A DNA stretch of 64,000 nucleotides from Phyllobacterium phragmitis. GTDB taxonomy: Bacteria; Pseudomonadota; Alphaproteobacteria; Rhizobiales; Rhizobiaceae. Each line of letters starts with the position of its first letter. The stretch's first letter is position 1. Positions 17,412 to 27,447 of the stretch are shown piece by piece. Location of the stretch: contig NZ_PVBR01000002.1 of the NCBI RefSeq assembly GCF_002980495.1, forward strand, positions 1 through 64,000. The letters run 5' to 3'. The position numbers and the translations under genes were made by a program. The notes under the pieces were generated by a model. It made no database searches, had not been told where the DNA came from, and saw only the letters and a program-made list of their open reading frames with translations.

Positions 17412-18341
17412 ATGCTGAGCCTCAATCAAAAACTCACCATCTGGCGCTATTGGCAAAAGCTGCGCCGTGCCAATTATTGGCTGTGGGCGCAGGCGGTTTT
17501 TCTCATCCTTTGGCTCCTGCGCCGCCTGCCGGCTCGAAGCGCTATCGAGTTCACGGCAAAGGCGGGGCGGCTCATCGGCCCCTATACGCCGCGCCATCGC
17601 ATTGCCATTGCCAATCTGCGCAGCGCCTATCCCGAGAAGCCTACCACCGAGATCGAAAAGATCGCCGGCGATATGTGGGACGGCATGGCGCGGCTTTTTG
17701 CCGAATACATCTTTCTCGACGCGGTTTTCGATTATGATCCGAACGCGACCGAGCCGGGGCTGATAGAGGTCCAGGGTGCCGAGATCTTCGAGCGGCTGCG
17801 CAACGAGAAGAAGCCGCATGTCTTCTTCACCGCCCATACCGGCAATTTCGAGCTTCTGCCGATCTGCGCCGCAACCTTCGGACTGAACGTCACCGCCCTC
17901 TTCCGCCCGCCGAACAACCCCTTCATCGCACAACATGTGCTGCAGGCCCGACACACCAATATGGGCCATCTGGTGCCTTCCAAGGCGGGAGCCGCCTGGT
18001 CCCTCGCCCATGTCCTCGGCGAAGGCGGCAATGTCGGCATGCTGGTCGACCAGAAGTTCCGCCGCGGCGTGCCCTCGACCTTCTTCGGGCGTCCGGTGAA
18101 GACAAACCCGCTTCTCGCCAAGCTTGCGCGGCAATATGATTGCGATGTCTATCCCGCCCGCTGCATCCGCTTGGCCGGCGGGCGCTACAGGCTGGAACTC
18201 CATGAGCGCATGGAACTGCCGCGCGACGAGAAGGGCCAGGTCGATATCAACGCCACCGCACAGCTTCTCAACGATACGGTCGAGGCATGGGTGCGCCAAT
18301 ATCCGGGCCAGTGGATGTGGTTCCACAAGCGCTGGGGCTAA
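17412..18341 (+). CDS. lpxXL: Lipid A C28 acyltransferase LpxXL (LpxL/HtrB family)
   Basis: A 309-residue lysophospholipid-type acyltransferase with one N-terminal membrane anchor (about residues 25-40). The HX4E catalytic motif of the LpxL/LpxM family is at His142-Glu147 (AHTGNFE), followed by FRPPNNP and VDQKFRRGVPSTFFGR. As the last gene of the acpXL operon it is expected to move the C28 hydroxy acyl group from AcpXL to lipid A at the inner membrane. It starts at ATG 17412, 29 bases after a family I repeat. Confidence 0.9.
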   Translation: MLSLNQKLTIWRYWQKLRRANYWLWAQAVFLILWLLRRLPARSAIEFTAKAGRLIGPYTPRHRIAIANLRSAYPEKPTTEIEKIAGDMWDGMARLFAEYIFLDAVFDYDPNATEPGLIEVQGAEIFERLRNEKKPHVFFTAHTGNFELLPICAATFGLNVTALFRPPNNPFIAQHVLQARHTNMGHLVPSKAGAAWSLAHVLGEGGNVGMLVDQKFRRGVPSTFFGRPVKTNPLLAKLARQYDCDVYPARCIRLAGGRYRLELHERMELPRDEKGQVDINATAQLLNDTVEAWVRQYPGQWMWFHKRWG

Positions 18342-18364
18342 ATCCCGGTTCTTGTGGCGCGTTT

Positions 18365-18796
18365 CTAATACACGACGACGATCCGCGTGTTCTTCGGCCC
18401 TGCTTTGCGAACCATGCCATAGAGCTTTGCTGCATTTGCGGGATTGAGCCTTACGCAGCCATGCGATGCCGGACGTCCCAGACGCTTGGTCGCGTTGGTC
18501 GCATGGACCGCATAGCCGCCGCGGAAGAAGATCGCATGCGGCATCGGCGTATTGTCGTATTTCTTTGAATACCACATGGTGTACATCCGCTTCGGACGAT
18601 AGCTCCCCGTAGGCGTTTCAAATCCGTTGCGCCCCGTCGAGACGCGCCAGTTATAGAGCACGCGCCCGTTCTTCGACACCGTCATCGTCTGATCGGTAAT
18701 ATTCACTTTAGCCACGAGCTTGGACGCAAATCCTTCTGCGGATGAGAGAAGACAAACACCCATAGCCAGAGAAAAAATCAGGAATATCTTTTTCAT
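18365..18796 (-). CDS. L,D-transpeptidase (YkuD domain)
   Basis: A 143-residue exported protein with a signal peptide (MKKIFLIFSLAMGVCLLSS) and a minimal YkuD domain. The active-site motif is complete: His99 (YAVHAT) and SHGCVRL at residues 111-117 with nucleophile Cys114. Such enzymes cross-link peptidoglycan through 3-3 bonds or attach proteins to it. The ATG at 18796 was chosen because the signal peptide starts there. Monocistronic, convergent with lpxXL. Confidence 0.9.
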   Translation of the reverse strand: MKKIFLIFSLAMGVCLLSSAEGFASKLVAKVNITDQTMTVSKNGRVLYNWRVSTGRNGFETPTGSYRPKRMYTMWYSKKYDNTPMPHAIFFRGGYAVHATNATKRLGRPASHGCVRLNPANAAKLYGMVRKAGPKNTRIVVVY

Positions 18797-19080
18797 ACAT
18801 TCACTCTTACCCCTATACCCAACCCTTTTATGGCAGCGTGAATGACGCTTATGAAAATAATGTAAATAGATATACGCTCCATCATGAGATTTCACTTAAA
18901 GGAACGTTTCGAAATATTCATTTTACACATGGAAACCATTGTCGAAATCTATACACGCCATACGATTGACTGTTCTGCTCCAGTCCTGGTCCGACCATGC
19001 CCCCCAATTCAGGCCCCGATTCGACATTGAGCCATTGTTTCCTGTCGTGTAAGGGTGCGATAAATCGTGGGGGCACAGGC

Positions 19081-20595
19081 ATGATCTTCAGGACATTCCG
19101 GATATTGGCCAGAACATCAGCGCAGAAATATATAATGTTCGCGCTCGCAGCGCTGCTGCTGTCGAGCATGAACGCATCAGCCGCACGATCCGATCTCATC
19201 TTGGGAATGGTTCTCGAGCCGCCGCATCTCGACCCGACCGCCGGCGCCGCCGCAGCCATCGACGAGATCGTCTATGCCAATATTTTCGAGGGATTGACCC
19301 GCATCGGCCCGAACGGCGAGACGGAGCCGGCGCTCGCGAGCAGCTGGGAGATTTCGCCCGATCAGAAATCCTATGTCTTTCACCTGCATCAGGGCGTCAA
19401 ATTCCACGACGGCACGGCGTTTGATGCCGAGGACGTGAAATTCTCGCTCGACCGCGCCCGCGCAACCGATTCCACCAATGCCCAAAAAGGCCTTTTTGCC
19501 GTCATTGACCAGGTGGAAATAATCGATCCCGCGACGGTGAAGGTGACGCTGAAATATCCCTCCGGCGATTTCCTCTACAATATGGGCTGGGGCGACGCGG
19601 TGATCGTTGCGCCGGAAAGTGCCGCCGGAAACAAGGAAAAGCCTGTTGGTACCGGCCCGTTCAAATTCCAGAACTGGGCCAAGGGATCGCAGATCGTCCT
19701 CGTCGGGAACCCCGGTTATTGGGGCTCGAAGCCGGCGCTCGACAAGGCGACATTCCGCTTCATCCCTGATCCCGCCGCCTCGACGGCCGCATTGCTGGCT
19801 GGCGACGTGCAGGCATTCCCCTCCTTTCCCGCGCCGGAAGCCGTGTCGCAGTTTCAAGCCGATCCCCGGTTCCAGGTGGTGATCGGCACGACCGAGGGCG
19901 AAACCATCCTCGCCGAGAACAATGCGCGCCCACCTTTCGACAACCCGAAAGTGCGTCAGGCCATCGCCCATGCCATCGACCGCAAGGCAGTCATAGACGG
20001 CGCGATGTTCGGCTTCGGCACCCCCATCGGCTCGTTCTTTCCTCCGCACCACCCGGCCTATGTCGACCTGACCGGTGAGCGGAAATACGATCCTGAACTG
20101 GCCAAAAAGCTGCTTGCCGAGGCAGGCTACCCCAAGGGGTTCAAGACGACGCTGAAACTGCCGCCGCCGACCTATGCCAGGCGCGGCGGCGAGATCATCG
20201 CAGCGCAGTTGCGCGCCGTCGGCATCGACGCGCAGATCATTCCCGTCGAATGGGCGCAATGGCTGGACCAGGTCTTCAAGGGCCGGGATTACGACCTCAC
20301 CATCGTCTCGCATACCGAGCCGAACGATCTCAATATCTTCGCCCGTGACGACTATTATTTCAATTACCGCAACCCGGCCTTCAAGGCGCTGATCGCCCAG
20401 ATCGAAGCGACTACGGACGATGCAAAACGCAATGCGCTCTACCAGCGTGCGCAAAAAATCCTTTCCGACGATGCGCCGGTCGCTTTCCTGCTGCAGTTTC
20501 CCAAGCTCGGCATATGGGACGCGAAGCTCCAGGGCCTGTGGAAGAACTATCCCATACAGGCAAACGATCTGACGGCCGTGAAGTGGACGGATTGA
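19081..20595 (+). CDS. Peptide/nickel-type ABC transporter substrate-binding protein
   Basis: A 504-residue periplasmic binding protein of the DppA/OppA/NikA family (SBP_bac_5). A signal peptide precedes ARSDLILGMVLEPPHLDPT. Typical family features are EPALASSWEISPD, the HDGTAFDAEDVKFSL motif and FDNPKVRQAIAHAIDR. It is followed by two permeases and a double ATPase. The ligand may be a dipeptide, oligopeptide or metal chelate; the transporter sits directly beside cobalamin genes, but nothing in the sequence proves cobalt or nickel transport. Confidence 0.9.
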   Translation: MIFRTFRILARTSAQKYIMFALAALLLSSMNASAARSDLILGMVLEPPHLDPTAGAAAAIDEIVYANIFEGLTRIGPNGETEPALASSWEISPDQKSYVFHLHQGVKFHDGTAFDAEDVKFSLDRARATDSTNAQKGLFAVIDQVEIIDPATVKVTLKYPSGDFLYNMGWGDAVIVAPESAAGNKEKPVGTGPFKFQNWAKGSQIVLVGNPGYWGSKPALDKATFRFIPDPAASTAALLAGDVQAFPSFPAPEAVSQFQADPRFQVVIGTTEGETILAENNARPPFDNPKVRQAIAHAIDRKAVIDGAMFGFGTPIGSFFPPHHPAYVDLTGERKYDPELAKKLLAEAGYPKGFKTTLKLPPPTYARRGGEIIAAQLRAVGIDAQIIPVEWAQWLDQVFKGRDYDLTIVSHTEPNDLNIFARDDYYFNYRNPAFKALIAQIEATTDDAKRNALYQRAQKILSDDAPVAFLLQFPKLGIWDAKLQGLWKNYPIQANDLTAVKWTD

Positions 20596-20645
20596 GTACG
20601 TATGGTTCTGAAGCCTTCATATTTAGACGGAAGCGCGCTACGGTG

Positions 20646-20679
20646 ACACCCCCTCTGGCCTGCCGGCCAGAGGGGGTGT
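20646..20679. repeat. Palindromic repeat family I, short form
   Basis: A 34-base element with two perfect 15-bp arms (ACACCCCCTCTGGCC at 20646-20660 and its complement at 20665-20679) around a TGCC loop. It corresponds to the outer tips of the long form joined together. It lies between the binding-protein and permease genes, where it may stabilise the upstream mRNA. Confidence 0.9.
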
Positions 20680-20713
20680 TTGGCCGGGGACGCTGTAAGG
20701 CGAAAGGCATTTC

Positions 20714-21661
20714 ATGCTCCTCTATGTCGTGAAACGCCTCGCCATAGGCCTCCTCACCCTGTTCGTCGCATCCCTGATCGTCTTCGCCGTTCTGGAGGTG
20801 GTTCCCGGCGATCCGGCGCGCCTCATGCTCGGCATAGGCGCAAGCGAAGACGCGATTGCAGCGCTCCGCGATCAGCTAGGCCTGAACCAGCCTTTGCCGC
20901 TACGCTATCTCTCCTGGGTCGGGCACATGCTGATCGGCGATTTCGGACGCTCCTACACCTACGGCGTACCCGTGAAGGAACTGATCGCCGAACGCGTTGC
21001 CGTTTCGCTCCCCCTTGCGATCATGGCGCTTCTTCTTTCCACGGCGATCGCTATTCCGGTCGGTCTGTTCGCGGCGGCACGGCGCGGCCGCGCCTCCGAC
21101 ATGGCGGTCATGGGCGTCACGCAGCTCGGCGTCGCCATTCCCAATTTCTGGTTCGCCCTGCTGCTCGTCTATGTTTTCGCCGTCACGCTGCGGCTCGTGC
21201 CGGCGGGCGGCTTTCCCGGCTGGGCGGCCGGTATCCGTCCGGCACTTCAAGCGCTGATCCTTCCAGCCATTGCGCTCGCCCTGCCGCAGGCGGCGATCCT
21301 CGCCCGGGTGACGCGTTCGGCGCTGATCGAAACCCTCTCCGAAGATTATATCCGCACCGCCCGCGCCAAGGGGCTGACGCGCTCCGCCGTTCTCTACCGT
21401 CATGCCCTGCGCAATGCCATGATCCCGGTCCTCACCATCCTCGGCCTGCAATTCGCCTTTCTTCTGGCCGGCACGATCATCATCGAGAATGTCTTTTACC
21501 TCCCAGGCCTCGGCCGGCTGATCTTCCAGGCCATCACCCAGCGCGACCTGATCGTCGTCGAGGGACTGGTCATGCTCCTCGTCGCAACCATCATCCTCGT
21601 CAATCTGATCGTCGATCTCCTCTATGCCGTCGCCGATCCCCGCTTGCGGAACCCGCGATGA
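20714..21661 (+). CDS. ABC transporter permease, DppB type
   Basis: A 315-residue inner-membrane permease with six predicted helices. It has the N-terminal MLLYVVKRLAIGLLTLF helix, the GDPARLMLG segment and the cytoplasmic EAA-like loop (RTARAKGLTRSAVLYRHALR) that contacts the ATPase. It pairs with the DppC-type permease whose ATG overlaps its TGA (21658-21661). Confidence 0.92.
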   Translation: MLLYVVKRLAIGLLTLFVASLIVFAVLEVVPGDPARLMLGIGASEDAIAALRDQLGLNQPLPLRYLSWVGHMLIGDFGRSYTYGVPVKELIAERVAVSLPLAIMALLLSTAIAIPVGLFAAARRGRASDMAVMGVTQLGVAIPNFWFALLLVYVFAVTLRLVPAGGFPGWAAGIRPALQALILPAIALALPQAAILARVTRSALIETLSEDYIRTARAKGLTRSAVLYRHALRNAMIPVLTILGLQFAFLLAGTIIIENVFYLPGLGRLIFQAITQRDLIVVEGLVMLLVATIILVNLIVDLLYAVADPRLRNPR

Positions 21662-22497
21662 ACGGGCTGACGATCCACCAGGCGCTGCGCAACCCATCCC
21701 TAGCCATCGGGCTGGCGATCACCTTGGCTGTCGCCGCCACAGCACTCCTCTCCTTCGTCTGGACGCCCTATGACGCGACCGCCATCGATATCGCGGCAAA
21801 ACTGCAGGCGCCCTCGGCCACGCATTGGCTCGGCACCGATCATTTCGGCCGCGATATCCTTTCCATGATCATGGTCGGCAGCCGCAACTCCATCGCTGTG
21901 GCGCTCCTTGCCGTCGGCATAGGCGCCGGCCTCGGCATCCCGCTCGGCCTCTCGGCTGCTGCGCGCGGCGGCTGGCTCGACGAGATGCTGATGCGCTTCA
22001 ACGATCTCGTCTTCGCCTTTCCAGCCCTTCTGTCGGCCGTCATGATCACCGCCATATTCGGCCCCGGCGCTTTCAACGCGATCATCGCCATCGGCATATT
22101 CAATATTCCGGTCTTCGCCCGCGTGGCGCGCGGGGCAGCGCTTTCGCTCTTGCGGCGCGAATTCATCCTCGCCGCGCGCGCCGCCGGCAAGAGCCGCAGC
22201 CGGATTGCGGTCGAGCACGTCCTGCCCAACATCGCCAATCTCCTGATCGTCCAGGCGACGATCCAGTTCTCGCTCGGCATATTGGCGGAAGCCGGTCTTT
22301 CCTATCTCGGGCTCGGCGCTCAGCCGCCGATGCCGAGCTGGGGGCGCATGCTGTTCGAAGCCCAGACCATGATCGGCTTTGCCCCGCATATGGCGCTTTT
22401 CCCGGGTCTCGCCATCGTCATCACCGTGCTCGGCCTCAACCTCCTGGGCGACGGCCTGCGCGACGTGCTCGACCCAAGATTGGAAGGGCAACGCTGA
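21658..22497 (+). CDS. ABC transporter permease, DppC type
   Basis: A 279-residue permease with the WLGTDHFGRDILS motif of DppC/OppC proteins and the EAA-type loop LAARAAGKSRSRIAVEHVLP. Its start overlaps the previous permease by 4 bases and its TGA shares one base with the ATG of the ATPase gene, so the three are tightly coupled. Confidence 0.92.
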   Translation: MNGLTIHQALRNPSLAIGLAITLAVAATALLSFVWTPYDATAIDIAAKLQAPSATHWLGTDHFGRDILSMIMVGSRNSIAVALLAVGIGAGLGIPLGLSAAARGGWLDEMLMRFNDLVFAFPALLSAVMITAIFGPGAFNAIIAIGIFNIPVFARVARGAALSLLRREFILAARAAGKSRSRIAVEHVLPNIANLLIVQATIQFSLGILAEAGLSYLGLGAQPPMPSWGRMLFEAQTMIGFAPHMALFPGLAIVITVLGLNLLGDGLRDVLDPRLEGQR

Positions 22498-24116
22498 TGG
22501 CCCTCCTGGAGATCGAACGCCTGTCCGTCTCTATTCATGGAACCTCCATCCTCCGGGATATGCATATGACGCTCGAACAGGGCATGGTGCACGCTCTGGT
22601 CGGTGAATCCGGCTCGGGAAAGACCATGACCGCGCTCGCCCTGATGCAGCTTCTGCCGCATGGCGCCGCGATGAAAGGTCATATCCGCCTCGCCGGCAAG
22701 GATATTGCCACCGCGAGCGAGAGCGAGATGTGCCGCCTGCGCGGCGCCGAGATCGGTATGGTGTTCCAGGAGCCGATGACCGCGCTGAACCCGGTCAAGA
22801 CCATCGGCGAGCAGGTGGCCGAGGGCATACGCTGGCACACCGGCGCAAGCCGTGCCGACGCGGAAGAACAGGCGCACGCCATGCTTGATCGCGTCGGCCT
22901 GCCCCCTGCCCGGTTTCCGCTCGACCGCTATCCGCACCAGCTCTCGGGTGGCCAGCGCCAGCGCGTGGTGATCGCCATCGCCTGCGCCATGAAACCGAAA
23001 CTGCTCATCGCCGATGAGCCGACGACGGCGCTCGATGTCGTTCTCCAGGCACAGATCCTCGATCTCCTGAAAGACCTTGTAGCCGAAAACGACATGGGCC
23101 TCCTGCTCATCTCGCACGACCTCGCCGTCGTCGCCGACATGGCGGACCGCATCACCATCCTGCGCCGGGGCAAAGTGATGGAAAGCGGCGAGACCATCCG
23201 CGTCCTTTCCGAGCCCGCCGATCCTTATACGCGTCGGCTTGCCGAGGCTTCGCTACACATGCCGGAGCGCCCAGCGCAGAAAAAGTCCACCACTGCTCCG
23301 CTCCTCTCCGTCAACAATTTGACACGCGAATATCCGGGAAACCGCATCGGGCTTTTCAGCCGCGCCGAGCCGACACGCGCCGTCGATAATGTTTCCTTCG
23401 GCATCGCCGAAGGGCAATCGATAGCGCTGGTCGGGCGTTCCGGTTGCGGCAAGTCTACGCTGGCGCGCATGGTGCTGGCGCTCGACCGCCCGACATCGGG
23501 CGAAATCCGGCTCGACGGCCAGCGCATCGACAACCTGCCTGACGACGCGCTGCGCCATGCGCGGCAGAAGATGCAGATCGTGTTTCAGGACCCCTATGGC
23601 TCGTTCGATCCACGCCAGAAGGCCGAAAGGCTGGTGGCGGAGCCGCTGCATCTTCTCGACCGCAAGCCGACGCCGGCGGAGCGGCGCGAACGCGTCGCGG
23701 CGACACTGGAGCGCGTCGGCCTCAGCCCGGACGACATGGACAAATATCCGCACCAGTTTTCCGGCGGCCAGCGCCAGCGCCTCGCCATCGCCCGCGCCAT
23801 CATCACAAAACCGAAGCTGATCGTCGCCGACGAGCCGGTTTCCGCGCTCGACGTATCGATCCGCGCCCACATTCTCGATCTCTTCGCCGATCTCACGGCA
23901 AAACTCGGGCTGGCATGGCTGTTCATCACCCATGACCTCAACGTCGCCCGCGCCATGGCCGGCCATGTCATCGTCATGGACGAGGGCCGGATCGTCGAGC
24001 AGGGCCGGACCGACGACGTGCTGCAAAGCCCACATTCGGATGCAGCCCGCGCGCTGATCGCGGCGACTCCAGATTTGCGCCGGATATTATCGGGAAAGCT
24101 CCGGGAACAGGGCTAA
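22497..24116 (+). CDS. ABC transporter ATPase, DppD-DppF fusion
   Basis: A 539-residue protein with two ABC ATPase domains. Domain 1 has Walker A GESGSGKT, signature LSGGQRQR and Walker B LLIADEP (about residues 35-180). Domain 2 has GRSGCGKS, FSGGQRQR and LIVADEP (about 310-445). The two halves correspond to DppD and DppF. Its last 4 bases overlap the end of the convergent cobD gene (24113-24116). Confidence 0.92.
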   Translation: MALLEIERLSVSIHGTSILRDMHMTLEQGMVHALVGESGSGKTMTALALMQLLPHGAAMKGHIRLAGKDIATASESEMCRLRGAEIGMVFQEPMTALNPVKTIGEQVAEGIRWHTGASRADAEEQAHAMLDRVGLPPARFPLDRYPHQLSGGQRQRVVIAIACAMKPKLLIADEPTTALDVVLQAQILDLLKDLVAENDMGLLLISHDLAVVADMADRITILRRGKVMESGETIRVLSEPADPYTRRLAEASLHMPERPAQKKSTTAPLLSVNNLTREYPGNRIGLFSRAEPTRAVDNVSFGIAEGQSIALVGRSGCGKSTLARMVLALDRPTSGEIRLDGQRIDNLPDDALRHARQKMQIVFQDPYGSFDPRQKAERLVAEPLHLLDRKPTPAERRERVAATLERVGLSPDDMDKYPHQFSGGQRQRLAIARAIITKPKLIVADEPVSALDVSIRAHILDLFADLTAKLGLAWLFITHDLNVARAMAGHVIVMDEGRIVEQGRTDDVLQSPHSDAARALIAATPDLRRILSGKLREQG

Positions 24117-25093
24117 AACAACAACCCTATCAAGCAAAAAACCAGAACAAGGGCGGTGAGAATCGTCATGGAAAACCAGAACAGCCTCAGCGCCGCCTCG
24201 ATATCGCCAGCGCCGAGATTGCACTTGCCCGCGCCGTTGATCATCGGCTCATTGACGATATCGCCCGCATAGACACGCGGACCGGCCAGAGCCACGTCGA
24301 GAGCGCCGGCATAGGCCGTCTCCGGCCAGCCGGCATTGGGAGAGCGATGCAGCCGCGCATCGCGCATCATCACGCCGAACGAGCGCATTGCCGCCGCCCG
24401 CCCCCGCTGCAGCCAGGCAGCCAGCACGGTCAGACAGCCGGTCAGCCGCGCCGGTATCCAGTTCGCTGCATCGTCGAGTCTCGCGGCAAACCGGCCGAAA
24501 TCACGATAGCGCGGATTGAGATGGCCGATCATCGAATCCGCCGTGTTCAGCAGCTTGTAGGCAAGCAAGCCCGGCAGTCCCAGAAGCAGATACCAGAAGA
24601 CGGGCGCGACCACGCCGTCGGAACTGTTCTCCGCGAGGCTTTCAATAGCAGCGCGACTCACGCCCGTCGGATCCAGTGATTGTGGATCGCGCCCGACGAT
24701 CATCGACACGGCGCGCCTGCCGCCCTCAAGCCCCTCTTCCCTCAACGACGTGGCCACATGCGACACATGATCCGCAAGGCTCTTCTGCGCCAGCAGAACC
24801 GCCACCAGCGTGATCTCGATCAACGCCCCGAACCACGACATATGCCGCAGCAGGCTGGAGAGCAGCATGCCCACGATAAGAGCGGTAAGCAGCAATGCGG
24901 CCATGGCCAGCGCACCGTTTCTGCGCCGCTCCGCCGAGGTCCGGCGTGCATCATTATAACGGTCGTCGATAAAGGAAATCGCCTTTCCGAACAGGACGAC
25001 AGGGTGCGGGATGACGCGCCACAGCCGCTCTGGATCTCCTAAAAGCCGATCAGCGACGAGCGCGAGAAACAGGACAAGAAGCTTTATTTCCAT
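24113..25093 (-). CDS. cobD: Adenosylcobinamide-phosphate synthase (CobD/CbiB)
   Basis: A 326-residue membrane protein that attaches aminopropanol (or its phosphate) to adenosylcobyric acid. Family features are the N-terminal LALVADRLLGDPERLWRVIPHPVVLFG, then GRDPQSLDPTGVSRAAIESLAENSSDG and NTADSMIGHLNPRYRDFG, among several transmembrane helices. The name follows the Pseudomonas denitrificans scheme (CbiB in Salmonella). It is last in a cobA-cobB-cobC-cobD run on the minus strand. Confidence 0.93.
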   Translation of the reverse strand: MEIKLLVLFLALVADRLLGDPERLWRVIPHPVVLFGKAISFIDDRYNDARRTSAERRRNGALAMAALLLTALIVGMLLSSLLRHMSWFGALIEITLVAVLLAQKSLADHVSHVATSLREEGLEGGRRAVSMIVGRDPQSLDPTGVSRAAIESLAENSSDGVVAPVFWYLLLGLPGLLAYKLLNTADSMIGHLNPRYRDFGRFAARLDDAANWIPARLTGCLTVLAAWLQRGRAAAMRSFGVMMRDARLHRSPNAGWPETAYAGALDVALAGPRVYAGDIVNEPMINGAGKCNLGAGDIEAALRLFWFSMTILTALVLVFCLIGLLF

Positions 25094-25123
25094 TGGCTTG
25101 ACCGGAAAACATGAATCAGCATC

Positions 25124-26122
25124 TCAGCGGCACGCATCTGTCAGAGCCTGCTCCAGACGTTCGAACCCGGCCTCGTCGACGGCAAGGCCGATACGCAGCC
25201 AATCCGGGGCGTAGTCGAATTTACGCACCAATATATGCTGGCGGCCCATATGATCATGAAGCACATGGGCATCCGGATGGCGAATGAGCGCGAATAACGC
25301 GGTCCCGCCGATCTCTTCGATGCCCGTTCGCTCGAATATGGTAGACAACCGGGCACGGCGGACAGCAAGACGCGCGCGAAACCCATCCAGAACCGGACCG
25401 CGCTGGAATGCGTGGGCGGCAATCGCCAGCGCCGGGCCGGAAACCGCCCAGGGACCGAGCCGTTCCGCCAGTTTTTGCGCAATAGCTGCACTGGAAATCG
25501 CAAACCCAAGTCGCAAACCCGCAAGTCCGAAAAATTTTCCAAAGGATTTCAGGAGAATCAGATTGTCGCCGCCTGCCCGTGCCGCGACGCTGATTTCCGG
25601 ACTGGCATCGGCAAAAGCCTCGTCTACGACCAGAAAGCCGCCACGCGCCTCAAGCCGTTGCGCCAGCGCCAGAATCTCGTCGCCGGGCACGACGCGGCCA
25701 TCAGGGTTGTTCGGATTGACCACCACGGCGGCTTTCGCTGTTTCCGGGATGGAACCAATGTCGGAGCAAGGCAGGACACGCCAGCCCGCCCGCGCAAAAG
25801 CGGCATGATGCTCCTGATAGGTCGGGGAAAGAATGGCCACTTCGCCGGGGCTTCCAAGCTCCGGCACGATCTGGATCAGCGCCTGCGTGCCCGGAGCAGC
25901 AATCACAGCGGCTTCGTCTGCCACACCATAATAGCCTCGCGCCGCCGCGAGCGCCCGGCTTAGAAGCGCCTCATCCGGCAGCCTGTTCCAAACCTCGGGC
26001 GCAATGGCAGGCAACGAAAAGGCTTCCGGATTGATACCCGTGGAAAGATCGAGCCAATCCGCCCGGGCGCCGCCGAAGCGAGCCATGGCGCGGTCGAGCG
26101 CACCGCCATGTTCGATCGTCAT
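25124..26122 (-). CDS. cobC: Threonine-phosphate decarboxylase-like aminotransferase CobC
   Basis: A 332-residue PLP enzyme of fold type I that works with CobD to supply the (R)-1-amino-2-propanol phosphate arm of cobalamin. The histidinol-phosphate-aminotransferase-like pattern is clear: DLSTGINPEAF at the N-terminus, VVNPNNPDGR, VDEAFAD, and the PLP Lys in LLKSFGKFFGLAGLRLG. Its start overlaps the cobB stop by 4 bases (26119-26122). Confidence 0.93.
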   Translation of the reverse strand: MTIEHGGALDRAMARFGGARADWLDLSTGINPEAFSLPAIAPEVWNRLPDEALLSRALAAARGYYGVADEAAVIAAPGTQALIQIVPELGSPGEVAILSPTYQEHHAAFARAGWRVLPCSDIGSIPETAKAAVVVNPNNPDGRVVPGDEILALAQRLEARGGFLVVDEAFADASPEISVAARAGGDNLILLKSFGKFFGLAGLRLGFAISSAAIAQKLAERLGPWAVSGPALAIAAHAFQRGPVLDGFRARLAVRRARLSTIFERTGIEEIGGTALFALIRHPDAHVLHDHMGRQHILVRKFDYAPDWLRIGLAVDEAGFERLEQALTDACR

Positions 26123-27438
26123 ATGTCGTCTCCGGCGCCATCCCCGGCGATATCGATCAGATGCATGAAGGAACCCGCTACCGATCCCACGCGCAAACCG
26201 GCTTGGCCGATATCCGTATCCGCCGCGTCAGCCACTTCAAAAAGCCTGTCCGCCGCCCCTTCCCTGACGATGCTGGCATAATGAAACTCATGCCCCCGCA
26301 GCGGCATGTTCCAGAACGATCCGGCAAGCGGCGTCAGCTTGCGGTAGCCGAGATGCAGCTTGCGCTTGGCGAAGCTCGTTTCGACAGGCAGAAGGCCGAG
26401 CATTTCATGCCGCCGCCCTTCCGCGTCCTCTATTCCCGAGCCCAACACCATATAGCCGCCGCACTCGCCATAGATGACGCTGCCCTTCGCCGCGGCCTGC
26501 CGCAATCCGTCCCGGAACCTCGATGCGGAAGCCAGACGCCCACCATGCAGTTCGGGATAGCCGCCCGGCAGATAAATGGCATCCGCATCCGGCGCAGGCG
26601 CTTCATCGGCAAGCGGCGAGAAAAAGCTAAGTTCTGCGCCTCGCCTGCGCCAGCCGTCGAGAATATGCGCATAGGAAAAGGCGAAGGCATCGTCGCGCGC
26701 CACCGCGATGTGCTGCCCCAGCGGCGGAAGCCGCGGCACGTTGGCCGCAGCCACACCAGCCTGGACCTGGCGCGCGATCTCCTCGAACCGTGTCAGATCG
26801 AGCCTTTCGGCCATGATTCGGCCCGCCTGTGCGATGAAGGCTTCGAGATCGCCATGCTCGCCCGCCTGTATCAACCCGAGATGGCGTTCGGGCAAATGCA
26901 GCGCCTCGTCACGCGGCACGACGCCGAGAACCGGAATGCCGAGCGGCTGAAGTGCCGTGCGCAGCATAGCCTCGTGCCTGGCGCTGCCGACCCGGTTCAG
27001 CACCAGCCCCGCAATGAAGACATTGCGCCGGAAATCGCGGAACCCGCTGACGAGAGCCGCCACCGACTGCGATTGCCGACTGCAATCCACCACCAAAATG
27101 ACCGGCAGTCCGAGATGGATCGCGAGATCGGCGGCGGAGCCGGTCCCGTCGACGGCGCCATCGAACAGGCCCATCATGGCCTCGACGGCAAGAAGCCTGG
27201 TCCCTTCGGTCATACGCGAGGCGAGCGCGCTGATCAGTTCCGGTCGCATCGCCCAGGGATCGAGATTGAAGCATTGCACCCCACTCGCAGCCGCGTGAAA
27301 CGCCGGATCGATATAGTCCGGCCCGGCCTTGGCCGGCGCCAGCGCGACACCCCTCTCCTTGAGGGCCCGCAACAGGCCGAGCGTCACCGTCGTCTTGCCC
27401 GAGCCCGAACAGGGGGCGGCGATCAGAAATCCCATCAT
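26119..27438 (-). CDS. cobB: Hydrogenobyrinic acid a,c-diamide synthase CobB
   Basis: A 439-residue glutamine-dependent amidotransferase that converts side chains a and c of hydrogenobyrinic acid to amides. The N-terminal dethiobiotin-synthetase-like domain has the P-loop APCSGSGKTTVTLG, and the C-terminal triad-type GATase domain has the nucleophile Cys in YGECGGYMVLG. In the cobA-cobB-cobC-cobD run it lies 9 bases after cobA. Confidence 0.94.
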   Translation of the reverse strand: MMGFLIAAPCSGSGKTTVTLGLLRALKERGVALAPAKAGPDYIDPAFHAAASGVQCFNLDPWAMRPELISALASRMTEGTRLLAVEAMMGLFDGAVDGTGSAADLAIHLGLPVILVVDCSRQSQSVAALVSGFRDFRRNVFIAGLVLNRVGSARHEAMLRTALQPLGIPVLGVVPRDEALHLPERHLGLIQAGEHGDLEAFIAQAGRIMAERLDLTRFEEIARQVQAGVAAANVPRLPPLGQHIAVARDDAFAFSYAHILDGWRRRGAELSFFSPLADEAPAPDADAIYLPGGYPELHGGRLASASRFRDGLRQAAAKGSVIYGECGGYMVLGSGIEDAEGRRHEMLGLLPVETSFAKRKLHLGYRKLTPLAGSFWNMPLRGHEFHYASIVREGAADRLFEVADAADTDIGQAGLRVGSVAGSFMHLIDIAGDGAGDDI

Positions 27439-27447
27439 TTGGACGGT